A stretch of 64,000 nt of DNA, taken from NCBI RefSeq assembly GCF_000143415.4, contig NW_003314295.1, positions 1,107,054 to 1,171,053 of the forward strand, given 5' to 3'. The DNA comes from Selaginella moellendorffii (taxonomy: Eukaryota > Streptophyta > Lycopodiopsida > Selaginellales > Selaginellaceae). The position numbers and the translations under genes are program-made. Every line of letters begins with the position of its first letter. Positions within the stretch are counted from its first letter, which is position 1. Below are positions 10,785-24,004 of this stretch, one piece after another. The notes beneath the pieces were generated by a model. It made no database searches. It had not been told where the DNA came from and worked only from the letters and a program-made list of their open reading frames with translations.

Positions 10785-13700
10785 GAGGAAGATCACAAAC
10801 ATTTTTTCATTTGAAGTATTTGTAAAAGTGATCTTTTAAGAAGTTCAAATTCAAGAACTTACACTTGGTATTAAAGAAAGTTTTGCATTCAACTCTTTTT
10901 GGTATTAGAGAAGGTTTTGCATTCGACTCTATTGATTAACTTAAGGGAATCATATTAAATGTTGATATTGATATATAGCAAATCTAATTTACCTTTAGCT
11001 AAGCTCAATCCAAAGGGTAGGGTATCAAGAGATTGGGGTTTTGGGGAGAGTTCCAGCTTTCAACTTCCATTCATGAAAATGTGAACTTGTAAAAAAATAT
11101 AGTGGATTGTAAGCAACTAAATAAAATGATTTAAGAAATTATCCATAAAGGTTAAAATATAGAAGGAAAGGATCTATAAATAAAAATGCAACCCTTTTCT
11201 AATTAGTTATAGGTCTTGGGATATTTAGGGTTAAGTGTCTTTGGGTTTAATAGTATTAGATTGGATGACCTTTAAATTTAAGAATTTAAAGTATCTATGT
11301 GGACTATTGAAGGGTTGATAACTTTACAAAAAGTTTAAAAAGCATTCCTTCATTTCTTTTTATCTTCCTTTTTATAGTTTTTAGCTTTAAAACCATCTTT
11401 TTGGCATAACAAACTACTATAATTACTTTGTCCAACTCTTTAAAGCCACCAATTAATGTGCCCTTTGGGTAAAAGGGTGACCATAAGTAAACATTTGAAA
11501 GATATATAAAAACAAGTGTTTTCTATTTTTAAGGTGTTTAACAAATTTTATACCAATGTTTAAGGAGCACTTAGCCCATTTATTTTAAAGGAGTTTTAGA
11601 TTATTTCATCAAATATAACATTATCTTCTTTATCACAAGTTTTTTACCTTATAGAATTTAAAATGTAGTTTAGAAAATTTATTACAATCCTCTATTTTTT
11701 TATTAGTTATAGCATAAGTGTTGTGATGCATTAAACTTTGTAAAGCTTTAATTAAACACAGCTTGCTAAAATAAATCTGCTATTAATTTCAATCTTTCTC
11801 AATCAAATATTTTCATTATATAAGAATTCAATGTCCAATACCATTGAAATTATGAATGGTGTATGAAATAAAATAGATTTTGCACATGTTTATAGTTATA
11901 GGAAAAAACCTCACACTATTAATTTTCTTAGGTATGGGTATCATAAAGAATGCAAAAAATATAATGAATAGAGGTAAGTGGTGCTAAAAAATTGCAAGAG
12001 CAAAATGAGGGTTTATCATGATTAAAAACAAACTAACGTCAAGAAAGCTAAGGTAACAATTAAGTACATGGCTTTCTTCTGAAGTTAATAAGGTCTGGAT
12101 GAAGTGTGCAGCAAGTGATAATGGTAATCAATCCTATTTACCAACAATATTAATTTTTGAATTAAACAATAATGTTGCATACTAGTGTTTTTTGTGAGCA
12201 AATACATAAGATAAGTAGAATGAAGGAATCTTGTCTTTAATACTAAGTTCTATGATGATTTTTTCATACAAGACTTCATTGAAGTTATATTCATGGTAAT
12301 AATGTTTTTTAATTATGGGAAAAACATCTTAATTATGGTGTTCAGTCTTTGTAATGCCAAGAAAGAGCAAATGATTATTCTTTATCAGTACATACAACAC
12401 ACTTTATTTTATCAATGGATAGGACTACATAGCAATATTGAGCATCTTCAAACCATATATGAATTAAAGGAAATTCTTGTTATCAATGTTATGTCCTTTA
12501 AAGCTATATGCATTTATAATTATGGATGGCATATATGGTGGGTGGCACTTATATGGGGATGCATCAAATAGCCAAAATGTACAATTTAGTAAATGATCAG
12601 TGGGATCTTTTACAATCATTGATATTATCAGTGAGATGAAGTTATTAACAACAACAACAACAAAATTGTTATAAAAATTAGTGGTTATTTTTAAAATTAA
12701 CACTTCTTTTATTAGTGCAAGATTTTTCTTGAAAAGAGATGAATATGATTATTGATTTCATGCATTCAAACCAAATTTACAAACTCAATATATATAGATT
12801 ATTGAAACATAAGCATAGCAATAACAAATGGATATAGCTTAATTTAGTAAATGCATTTTATGCAAATAACAACAAAATACTATTTCACTCAATAAAATAC
12901 TAAAAGTACATCTAGATAGTTCTAATGAATTACAAAATTGTGTCAATGATCTAAGATAATAGCACTAAAGCCAAAGTGTTAGATGTTTAAAATCTTGGTA
13001 TAGCTTTCATTGGCAATCTAATGACTTTTTATATGTATATCCTTTAAGGTTAATATAATTATAATAAGGCTTTTATTACTAAAATAGTTTTATATGAGAT
13101 ATAATCAAGAATATAATTTAAATAAAAACAAATAAACTTATCAGAATATGTATTCAAATATGCTGGTATAGAGAAGGCTCAGTTTAATTTTAGAAAATCT
13201 TATAAAATCTAGTATTGATCTCATTTAGCTGATTCAAATGTAATAGCAAAATAATTAATTATAATTATAAAAATAGTTTGTGGTATTTTCTCATTACTTG
13301 AATGAGTTTTGTAAGTTTTTCAAAGTGACACTAAATTGCTCTTCTCAACTATATCCTTAACAAACTTTTTCATTTGAGTATATATATTTTGTATATGTTG
13401 CAATTCCATTTGCAATTCCAATGCCCCCTCACTTGTGCATCAAAACTATTATCTCAATGTTAACATCAATTTATTGTGCATTGTTTAGTGAAGAAGTGAA
13501 CTTAAAATAATCAAAACAATTGACCTTTCTGTTTGAATCTAATTATATAAGATTGTTCTCATTTCTAAGATTATAGCCAATTTTGATTTTAACATTAAAT
13601 CTTTACTAAAAAGATTAGCACATTTCAATATTTCTGTCAATTTCATCACACTAATCTTAAACACATGTCTTGTATTAACACAACACATCCAAATCAATAA

Positions 13701-16200
13701 CTTAATAAACCTTGATGTTCTTTAACTTGTAACTAGTGAATTTATTTCTCATATCTATCCTGCATGATTTGATAGTAAATTATGTTTATACTTAGAGAGT
13801 TAGTTATATTTTGAAGTTTTTATTTCAATCATGTGTTAGAATTGCTCAAGCCAATATCCATTAAGAAATATAACTTCTTTATCTTTATACTTGTTTTTCA
13901 ATTGTTCATTTTGTAAGTATATTGAATATAGAGAATCTAAAGACTTAAAATGTCAAATGAATAACAAAAACCTCTAGCAAAATTAATATATCATAAATAT
14001 CAACTTTGTACTCTCTTCAATTTTCTAAGTAATAATAACTTTAGAAATTTACTTATATGTTTTACTTTCTTATATCAAAGAGCATCTAACAAAATAAATT
14101 TATTTTCTTTCTCTCAATAGGTGGTTTTTGAATTTGAAAAAGTTTTAAGCAAGAACAACTTTTTATTCCTCCTCTCTTCTTTTGAAAAATTCTTTTTCGG
14201 TGTTTGAATTTTGATTTCTCTTAAATGGCTAAGAGTTTTTTTATTTCTCTGATAAACAACAAGTAGGAGTGGAGCTTCAAATCCTCCTACAACAACACAA
14301 TAAAATTAGAGTCCTTTCTCACCCTAATTACAACCAAATTTTGGTGTGATAATTAGGGTTTTGCAAGCTTAGAAGATCTAAAATGGAATAAAGGGCTAAT
14401 GGTATCAGCATTAAAACTTTCTTGTACTCTCTTTCTTCCTCTCTTTTTTAAATAGTTAGGAATTTTCATATAGAGCCTTCAAAAGCACAAATCAAGGTTT
14501 AGCTTGGAGCTAAGGTTAGAGTTCTTGATTCTTTAAATGGTAGTGGGGTGATGGATGGATCTAGATTTTAGTTATCTTAATAACCATGGATCTTTATAAT
14601 TTATGGTTTTAAATAGCAACTAACTAATGAAAACACATGGAAATTAGTCTTATAGTCTCAAAAGTGGAATTACCTACCTTTATGGTGGCTAAGTATAGGG
14701 GCTATAGAGTAGAAGGGTGGCTGAGCAAGTGTGTGAGTGAGCAAGGGAGTGAGATAGAATTTCTCCTTCTGGGTTGGGGGTTAGCTCTTTCAAAATCTAA
14801 TAATAAAGACATAATAAAACCATAAATAGTCTTCTTATTATTCCATAATGTGTCACTTCATTTAGTATCATGCAAGAACATTTCTATCCTAAAACATTCC
14901 TAGGACCCTAAGTTGATTTTTGGATTAGGTAGATATTTATTTATTTATGATATGGACCTAGAAAAATATTACAAAAGCTAAATACCCATTTAATCATCTT
15001 TTATGATTTAACCATATATAGAAATGTGTGAACTATTGAGATTTTGTTGTTTTTTATTGCTTTTATAATCTAGCTAACTTTTCTTTAAGAAGCTCTAAAG
15101 TTGTATAAATTTAATGGTGAAAACTTCACTTTACCTCCCATTAAATAGTTATATCTCCTTTTACTTAAAATTTAGCAAATTTAACCTTCTGAAATCTTGG
15201 TTTTTAAAGTAGTTGTTAAATAATAATAAGATAAATTAAGGATATGTTTTGCACTTGGTTATTGCCCATGGTTAGGTCAAGTTATGCAGATGTTTAGATT
15301 CACAAAAAAAAGTAAAAGAATACTATTAGGTGTCTAATATATTATTACTTCATGGGATTGTTAGTTTTACCTTTGATTCATAAGTGGGATTTCCCTTTCT
15401 ATAGAAGAAATATAAAATCACTTTCTTGTTTGATGCAATTTGAGCCTTTCAAGCTTATTAAACCTCATCCAACCAATAGTATTAATTTTCTATAAATCAC
15501 AAGAAGCTTTCTTCATAATTTTTTATTTTGTATAAGATGCACAAAATTGCTACAATATCATGTAAAATATATATATAATTTTTTATTTTTTAAAAAAATA
15601 GACTATGAGAAAAATAATCCAAAGGTTGTAAAGGCTTATAGTGATATTTAAATTAATAAATTATTTTTAAAATAATTATTTATTTTAGTTAATTAAATTA
15701 TATTGAAGTTAAAAATTTTTTTCAATAAGGGTCTATAATGTTTTAGCTAGTTGGTTGTATTAAATTTTAAAGTTTCTATATTGTTGATATTTTAAAAATA
15801 ATTTATAATAAAGTAAATAAAAATTATTTCAAATTTGAATGGTATGGCAACACCGAAATACTTAAAGTTTTTATTTTTATTAGCATAAAAAAACTCATTT
15901 ATTAAAATATCTAAAGCTCAAAAATTTTAATCTTTTAAGTTTAACTTTTATATAATATTTATAAATATAAATATAAATATTTTTAATAATATATATATTC
16001 AAATTAAAATATGTATATATACTGCATGAGTAATAAAAATATTATAGTTAAAAATAAAAACTAAAAATAAACATATTTTTAGTTTATCTTATCTGATAGG
16101 AAATTTTTGTTTAGCATAATGATAATTCTCATGATTTTTGCCCTGGCTATTATGGGCATATATGGCAGTCATGGCCGTGCAAGCGCTTTCGTCAACAATA
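10785..16200. other. AT-rich gene-poor DNA, no supported gene
   Basis: 5.4 kb of AT-rich sequence continuing the composition of 1-3242 across the chromovirus. ORFs such as 12293-12571 and 14637-14825 are short and have no recognisable domain. A short imperfect tandem duplication lies near 10866-10940 (two copies of a unit containing GGTATTA..TTTTGCATTC). Nothing else could be supported. GC content rises sharply near 16.2 kb, where the gene island begins. Confidence 0.6.
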
Positions 16201-16433
16201 TAAAACACATTCTAATTAACATTTGTTAAAGAAAATCGCAACCGTTAATGCTTTTGCCGAGATCGACGGTTTATGTGATTGACAATCTCCGCCGTTGGTT
16301 AGGTTTTTGGTATCGACGGCATTTGCCTTTGCTAGGGTTTTGGAACGCGTCATACACAACACGGTGGATCAGGTGAGAGATCACAGGGCATGATTCATCC
16401 GGCATAGAGAGGAGGGGAGAGCTCACAGGAGCC

Positions 16434-19404
16434 ATGGCAGCCGCGAGCATCAATGTGATGCTGGCAATTCACGCGAAGAAGACGACGCCAGTGGATCTCC
16501 ACAAGCCGCTCCGGCTCTACATTTCGCAGCACTACTCAGAGCGCGAGGCCCGCGAGGCCGACGACGATCTCCAATCGGTCCAGGAAATGCGGTCAGAGAT
16601 CGAGAAGGCCACGGACTCCCTCGATTCGCGACGCGATCTCTTGCAACGCTACTTCCGGGCTCTCTGCGTGATGGAATCTAGGTTTCCAATCTCCAGCGAG
16701 CGGGAGCACGTCAATTCCCTCTCCTTCACCTGGTATGACGCCTTCAAGCAGGGAAGAAAGGCGAGCCAGCAAAACATCCACTTTGAGAAGGCGGCCATAG
16801 CTTTCAACCTTGGGGCCGTGTATAGCCAGATCGCTCTCTCGGCCGATCGATCGCTCCCAGAGGGCCTCAAGCAGGCTTGCAACTCCTTCCAAGCTGCGGC
16901 TGGAGCTTTCGCCTTCCTCCGCGACAACGTCTCCATGAAAGCTTCCGGAAACTCCACCACCACCGACATATCGGTGGAGTGCGCGGGGATGCTGGAGAGG
17001 TTGATGCTGGCACAGGCACAAGAGTGTTTTTTCGAGAAGGTGGTGAGCGACAACCGGCCGTCGGCTCTGTGCGCCAAGGTTGCCAGGCAAGTTGGCTTGT
17101 TCTACGACGAAGCTCACGCGGCGCTGGTGCTTCCTCCGCTCAGCCAGCACTTTGATCGGAGCTGGGTGTCGCACGTCCAGCTCAAGGCGGCGCAGTTTCA
17201 AGCGGAGGCGTGCTACAGAGTTTCTCTCGAGCTCCACGAGAAGGAGAACATCGCCGAGGAGATTGCGAGGCTCAAGGCTGCCAGCAGCATGCTCACCGAG
17301 GCGAAGAAGTCTGGCAGGGGTGTGATCGGGCCGCTTCTGGATGCTGTGACGAAGCTGGATGGGAGTGTGTCGCGGAACTTGGAGAGAGCAGTGAAGGAGA
17401 ACGACAGGGTTTATCTTATGAGAGTTCCGAATCCGGACTCGCTACCTCCGCTTCCGTCCGCGGTTCTGGTAAAGTCGGCAGCGGTTGCCGAGCTTTTGGA
17501 TGCCAGTAAGGAGAAGATGTTCTCCAACCTTGTGCCCGACAGCAGCGCAAAGGCATTGTCGAAGTACACCGAGATGCTGGACGAGATCATTCGTGTCCAG
17601 GCAGAGAAGTTGCAGCAGGAGAGCGAGATCACCAGGGTGAAGCTAAAGGAGATGAACTTACCGGATTCTTTACTGGCTTTAGAGGGCAATGCTAGCTTGC
17701 CGGAGCATCTGAGAGACGACGTAGAGGCTGTACAGATTGATGGCGGTCCAGCGGGACTGGAATCGGAGATGGCACAGCTGCGGGATTTGCGACGAGTTAA
17801 CGAAGAGCTGCTGGTTCAAACCGAGGAACTGCTGGAGAAGGAGTCTAGGGAGGATTCACAGATTCGTGCTCAGTTTGGAACGAGGTGGACGCGTCCTCAG
17901 TCGAGTACTCTGACGAAAAATTTGCACGACCGGGCAAATGGATTTGCGGCAAATTTAAAACAAGCTGGCGAAAGTGATCGTCGTATTGAACGCGCAATCA
18001 AGGATAATACCGCGTTTCTTTCTATTCTGGACGCGAGACCAGTACGTACTTTGTTTGCATGTCTCGTGGTACTAAATTGTTGTTGACAGATCGAATCGGC
18101 TTTGCCTTCTCTTGCAAGGCCAATTTTATCTCTGAATGGCAACGAGGACGCTGTCGTTGGTGCTCTGAGGCAGAAACTGGTAACATTTTTTACGTTTCTA
18201 GCTTGGACTCATTCTGATTTTTTATTGTACAGTCTGAGTTGGATAGGCTCGGTCTCCAACGTGCTAGTCTCGAAGATATGCTTAAAGATATGAAGAGACA
18301 GGTACTTAACATTTAGTTTTCATGGAAAGCTTCTGATAATCGTATGTCCAGGACAACATCTTACCAAAACTCATGACTACCTCTGGCTCTTACGAAGATT
18401 TGTTCAAAAGGGAGCTTGCTAAGTATGAACCTGTGTCAATTGAAGTTGCTAGGAATGTACAGGCACAGGAGCAACTACTGCACGAAATAGAGGTCAGTTT
18501 CAAAGCTTTGTTTTTGGCTACAAATTCATGTTTTTTTACTTGACAGGCTCATAACAATGCATTCGCGGCAACGTTCAACTTGCAAGACTATGTCGGTACG
18601 TAGCTATATTGAGTTTCTATCCTGTACCTTCGCTATTCGATGCAGTGGCGCGAGAGCGAGCATACAAGCAACTCAGTGCGGCGATCGCAAAGTACCGAGA
18701 GATCAGAGAGAACATAAACGAAGGCCTCAAATTCTACGTGACGCTCCAGGTAAGAAGCTCAAGTCTGCAAGTAGAAACCAAAACGCTCTCGTTTTTTTTA
18801 TCCACAGGACGCCATCACAAACCTGAAGCAGCAATGCAGCGACTACGTGATGACGCGCAACATCCAGTCCCGCGAGATGATGGAGGATCTCCAGCGCCAA
18901 ATCACAGGTTTATCCTTCAACGATACTGGGCCGAGTCGCACGTACCCGCCAGTCACTCCCCATCAATCCCAAGCTCCCCAGTCCCAGTCCTCCTCGCATC
19001 AAACTTATCAGCACCCACCACCATACAGTTCTTCCAACCATTCTCCATCTCCTCCTCAGCACTCCCCTCCTCCTCAACACTCTCCACAGCAAAACTCTCC
19101 TTACTATCCTCCCAATATGCCGCCACCTCCATACTACTCCCAGTCCCAGCATCAGCAAGCTCAAACTCAAGCTCCTCCATCGCAAGCTCCTCCACACCGC
19201 CAGCAGCAATCTCCTCCTCCTCCACAGCATGTTTACGGCCAGCCTGCTTATCCCGGATGGCAGGGAACTTACTACAACAATGCCGCTCCTCCTCCTCCTC
19301 CTCCTCAATCTTCTTCCACTCCTCCTCCATCGAGCTCGCATAGTCATTTTGCTGGACCTTACGCTCCAGGCCCTGGTTATTATTCTTCTTACTACAAGCA
19401 ATAG
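16434..19404 (+). CDS. BRO1-domain ALIX-like protein (ESCRT-associated)
   Basis: Seven exons: 16434-18041, 18090-18179, 18233-18301, 18352-18492, 18547-18595, 18646-18749, 18808-19404; 885 residues. Residues 1 to about 380 form a BRO1 domain (YSEREAREADDD, FNLGAVYSQIA and HFDRSWVSHVQLKAAQFQAEA are conserved). A helical V-shaped domain follows to about 690. The C-terminus is Pro/Gln/Tyr-rich, with PPPYSS-type motifs that bind ESCRT-I-like partners in the family. Plant ALIX works with ESCRT-III at endosomes in sorting of membrane cargo to the vacuole. The start is the first ATG in a clean exon, and the N-terminus aligns with the BRO1 domain start. All introns are 46-58 nt. A damaged copy of its exon 3-4 region lies near 31.6-31.85 kb. 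Confidence 0.93.
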
Positions 19405-20227
19405 GAGGTACCATTATCTGTGTACAGAGGTTTGCATTTGTAGAGTTTTTTCTTTTTTTTCTTTGTTCTTTCTCCCTGTTTGTGTGATTTCTTTTTACGT
19501 AGCAATGCATCTAAGAGCTTGTGAGACGCTTGTTTCAACTTGGTTTTTGGGTGTAGGCACTTGGTGGAAATCGTTCTGGAGCAAATAAGTGACGATTTTT
19601 TGTGGATGGATGGAATCCATTAAGCTTGGAATTGATATGCCATTATTTCAAGACAACGCAATGTTTGGGTGGTGATTATTTCAAGACAAGGATGTCGTCT
19701 TGTGATTATTTCACGTCACTGCTCAATGTGTTTGAAAATGTAGTAAAATAATAAAAAGCGTCTGGTAGCCGAAAAGATTCTATCTTGCGTTTGCTAAAAA
19801 TTAACACACAGCGAGTTTAAAACAAACGCGATTTGGCCTGGACGGCCGCGATGCCATCATCTGGACACGTGGACAGCCATGTCGCCGCTGGAAATACAGG
19901 GAGCACGGCGCTGAGGAAGGGTCCACACGGCCGTGGGTTCTCTCTTCCTCCTTTTCCTTACTTCCCTCCCCTCTTTCGGTCGCTCTCCGTCTCGCCGTGT
20001 GGATTCACCCATTCATTGCTCCTTCCAGTCGCCGCCATCGCTGATCGTTGACATCGTAGATCCGGCAAAGGACTCGCTCGATCGAATGATATTCCTGCGA
20101 TTACCGGGAGCTCCAGGGATCCCCGCGGCGTAGATCTGCATTGCAGCGACTGGCTGGATCGATCTAGGCCAGGACGCGAGCTCCATTCCAGGGCGATCCA
20201 TAATCTGACCAGGCAAGGGTTTTAGGA

Positions 20228-21966
20228 ATGAAAGGGAGGGCGAGCTCCTCCTTCAGCGTTTCCGGGAAATGGATGCTCGTCCTGTGCGTCGGGAGCTTCT
20301 GCGTGGGGATGCTCTTCACAAACAGGTAAGTCCGCCGCCTCTCAAAATCCAGAGCTTCGAAATGGATGTTTTCGTGGCTCTAGAATGTGGAATTCTCCCG
20401 AGGATCTCGATGTGACCAGGCCGCAAACGTCACAGCGCCTCCAGATTGTCTCGGAAGATCACTGCGATCCAAAACCTGTAAGTCTCCATCCATCTCTTCA
20501 CTGTAGCTAAAAGTTATATTTCCAGAAGCCTGTGAACAGCGAAGAATCTCCAAGGGAGATTTTAAATCAAGTATCAAAAACTCATGACGCTGTCTGGTAA
20601 AGTTCTTCTTCAACTATAATTCTAGGCCTAATGGTCTCTTTTCTTTCTATTTGTAAACTACAGGAACTTGGATAAAACTATGTCAGCGTTAGAAATGGAG
20701 CTAGCTGCTGCTCGAGCTTTAACTCAGCAATCCACGAGCTCTCCCGGCCTTGGAGCCCCGACGGGAGATTCAACTTCTGAGAATCATCAGAGACAAAAGG
20801 CCTTCGTGGTGATCGGCATAAACACGGCTTTCAGCAGCCGGAAGCGTCGTGACTCTGTTAGAGAAACATGGATGCCACAGGGTGAGTCCCGCACTTTTTT
20901 TCTTCTTTTGAGTTTTTTATTTGCTCATGTATCACTTGTTTCACTTTTCAGGCGAGGCTCTCAAGAGGCTAGAAGAAAAGGGAATTATTGTAAGATTTGT
21001 GATAGGTCATAGTGCTACTCCAGGCGGGATATTAGATCAGGCAATCGACTCGGAAGAAGCTCAGCATGGAGATTTTCTAAGACTGGTAAGTTCCTTTTTT
21101 TAATCTAAACATGGAGTCACAACTTGTTGTGCAGGATCACGTCGAAGGCTATCTCGAGCTTTCTGCGAAGACTAAAATTTATTTCTCGACTGCTGTCGCT
21201 AAATGGGACGCTGAGTATTACGTCAAAGTAGACGATGACGTACATGTGAACATAGGTATTGTGATCTTCAGTATTTGATCGTTCGCTGCTTATGTTCTAT
21301 GCTTTCCAGGTATGCTTGTGACAACGTTGGCTCGCCTAAAATCCAAGCCACGAGTTTATATCGGGTGTATGAAATCAGGACCGGTTTTGGCGCAGAAGTA
21401 AGCCATAAAGTTTTCCTTTTTGTGTGGTCAGACACTAATAACGCTTGTGCGTTTCACAGGGGAGTGAAGTATCACGAGCCGGAATATTGGAAGTTTGGAG
21501 AAGATGGCAATAGGTACTTTCGTCACGCAACTGGTCAGCTATATGCGATTTCCAAGGATCTGGCGACATATATCTCCATTAACCAGTATGTTTGGATGCA
21601 AGCTTTGGATTCAATCTTCTATTTGTTTCCTGATTTTCTCTTCTTTTGCAGGCATATTTTGCATCAGTATGCAAACGAGGACGTATCTCTAGGAGCTTGG
21701 TTCATTGGACTGGACGTGAATCACATCGACGAGCGTAGCTTTTGCTGTGGAACACCTCCAGGTAAGAGAGAAGAAGCTTTTTCTTGTGCCGAGAGATCAA
21801 GACCTTTGGTTTTTTAGATTGCGAGTGGCAAGCCGAGGCAGGCAACGTGTGTGTAGCCTCGTTCGATTGGCCTTGCAGCGGCATTTGCAAATCCGTGGAG
21901 AGAATGAAGACAGTTCACAAGCGATGCGGGGAGGGCAATGGTGCGATCTGGAGCGCAAAGTTTTGA
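20228..21966 (+). CDS. Beta-1,3-galactosyltransferase, DUF4094 family
   Basis: Ten exons: 20228-20325, 20384-20477, 20526-20596, 20664-20881, 20952-21085, 21135-21255, 21310-21397, 21460-21585, 21652-21761, 21818-21966; 402 residues. A short cytosolic N-terminus is followed by a signal anchor (about residues 16-31, [16 protein letters not shown]), then the plant DUF4094 stem and a GT31 catalytic domain with [29 protein letters not shown] (DDD metal/UDP-sugar site) and EDVSLGAWF. Family members sit in the Golgi and add beta-1,3-galactose, many on arabinogalactan proteins; the exact acceptor cannot be read from sequence. Length is typical for the family. The leader upstream (about 19.9-20.2 kb) carries AGGGTTTTAGG just before the start. 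Confidence 0.93.
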
Positions 21967-22196
21967 TTGCGTTTTACATCCGGGGTTTTGCAAAGTTTTG
22001 TCGCAGGAAGATAGAATTGATAGGGAGGAGGAGGAAACAGCTAACACAAACCAATTCTTTTGTGCGTTCTTGTTGTAATATAATTCTGTTGTATTCATTT
22101 ACAAGCCCCGGTAAACAGTTGAACGTCTACTGCCGGAAGATCTTACGTATGTTTAACGCTTATTGTTTGATGTCAATTGACACTCTCAGCAGCTCG

Positions 22197-22270
22197 AGTT
22201 CTGTAGCTCAATTGGTCAGAGCGTTGGTCTTATGAGCCGAAGGTCGCGGGTTCGACCCCCGCCAGAACTA
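22197..22270 (+). tRNA. tRNA, anticodon read as TAT (Ile)
   Basis: A complete intronless cloverleaf: acceptor stem AGTTCTG/CAGAACT (7 of 7 pairs), D stem GCTC/GAGC, anticodon stem TTGGT/GCCGA with two G-T pairs, loop CTTATGA, variable loop AGGTC, T stem GCGGG/CCCGC with loop TTCGACC, discriminator A. Anticodon TAT would decode AUA as isoleucine. Position 37 is G, where tRNAs reading A-starting codons normally have A, so the identity is less sure than the tRNA call. CCA is not encoded, as expected for a nuclear gene. Confidence 0.85.
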
Positions 22271-22303
22271 TCTCTTTGCATTGCTCTATTAGGGAAATGA
22301 TTC

Positions 22304-22316
22304 TTTTTTTTTTTTT
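22304..22316 (+). terminator. RNA polymerase III T-run
   Basis: Thirteen T residues about 33 nt beyond the tRNA end; a plausible Pol III terminator. It is also close to the start codon of the next gene (22335). Confidence 0.6.
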
Positions 22317-22334
22317 CTATAGGGTTTTAGGGCA

Positions 22335-22763
22335 ATGACGCAGAAGGGCGAGCTCTTCAAGGGGCAGAAGAAGAAGGCCGCGGCGGCAAATCGCCATGGC
22401 AAGGCTCCTCACGTCCGCAAAGGTGAGTCCCATCGATCGATCGCTGCATTTCCGGATACTGAATTGGAAATTTCTCTTAGGCAAGATGTTTAAGGAGCCA
22501 AAGAAAAAGAGCGCGGAGCTAGAGATAAACAAGGTACAAATCACGCGTTTTTTGCTTCCCTGGGTTCTTGCTCACGATCTTTGTTGTCTCGAATTTTCTT
22601 TTGTTTCCAGGAGCTCGCGAAGTTCATTGACCAGGCGAATGAAGCAAAGGCAGCTGCTATGGCAACAAATGAAGGCTCACGACTGAGAGTTGTCAAATCC
22701 AGCGATGACACTTCACCCGCAAAGCCGATCAAAGTCCACAAGAACAAGAAGAAGAACAGCTAG
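22335..22763 (+). CDS. Small lysine/alanine-rich basic protein
   Basis: Three exons: 22335-22422, 22481-22533, 22611-22763; 97 residues. The protein begins MTQKGELFKGQKKKAAAANRH, has a second basic stretch (KMFKEPKKKSAE), a short helical segment (NKELAKFIDQANEAKAAAM) and a basic tail (KPIKVHKNKKKNS). It resembles small nucleolar/ribosome-associated basic proteins of the UPF0390/DUF2462 kind, but I recognise this only by composition and length, so function is open. The start follows AGGGTTTTAGGG by a few bases. Introns fall at conserved-looking boundaries and the frame is intact. Confidence 0.75.
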
Positions 22764-23365
22764 TCACGGGCTGTCTAAACGGAGGAGATCATGCGGTGAG
22801 CGAGAGATTTTTCTTGTTTCCTTAGTTTTGCACGAGGGACTGCTGGTAGTTAATTATTTTTCTTTTACCATGCAAGGCAGGATTTTTTTTCACCTTTTTT
22901 TTTTCCTAAGCAAGACTTTGTCATGAAGTTCTCATGTGCTCCTTAGGTACCTACAGTACTTCGACCGTGTTGCGATTTTCTTGGGTCAAGGCTCTCAAAA
23001 AGAATTCCCTTGCGATAGGTGTGGTGGTTCGTGGGCCGATAGAACAGCACAGGTTGGCACAGATTTATCGTAACCAACAGTAGCAGGCTGCGAGGTGGTC
23101 CGGGGAAAAAAAAGGAACAAAATTCCTGATATTCCGACGGGATGGAAGGCACAGGGACGATCATGGCCTGAGCAGCAGAGTATCGTCTACATTTACCAAA
23201 AAGTCATAGCGCTCGCACAGATCGATAGATTCAAAGTTCCTGGTGATGAGGCCGTCGCAGGAAAAAAAAAAACAAAAGACGTAACAGATAGGGAAACAAG
23301 ACAAGGAAGAAGTTGATCCGTTTCAACTAGTTTGGTCGTCGAGTTTGGTGCTGTGATGACACCAT

Positions 23366-23969
23366 TCACGAGTAAGCAACAGTCTGGTGGTGGTGGTGAT
23401 GCTGGTGGTGATGGTACTGCTGTTGCTGCTGCTGGTGATTCCGGTGGCGATGGTGGTGGGGAGAGGACCAAAGAGATGGCAGCGGGAAAAAGAGACTGAG
23501 CAGTGCTCGCTTGTAAGGGAGATAGGACGAGCCGTGCTTCCTGCTGTGCTCGTCCTTGATACGCTGCTGGTAGCGGTCCATGACCGTCACCATTGAGTCG
23601 GACGTCGCCACCACGGAAGAGGACGCCGCGAACGAGACGGATGATTTCCTTCCGCTGCTGCTAGACCGCTGCTGGTTGACCCTGGGAGCACCACTGCTGC
23701 TACCGCCGGTTTGATCCACTCGGACTACGTAAGAGGCAGCTCCCACGCTCTTGGACTTCGTGAGGTTTACTTCGTAATTGCTGCTGCTGGAGGTCCGGAG
23801 AGCTGAGCTCTTGCTGCGAGGGATGGAGCTTTTGAGCGGTGATGGCTCGTTGCATGATCTTCGCCGGGAGCTACTGTTTGACGAAGAGGAGGGGATGAGA
23901 TGATCGAGCGTCGGCTTCTTTCCTCCGCAAACTGCCAGGATGAGCAGCGATTCTTTGCCGTGGAGGTGC

Positions 23970-24004
<35 letters not shown>

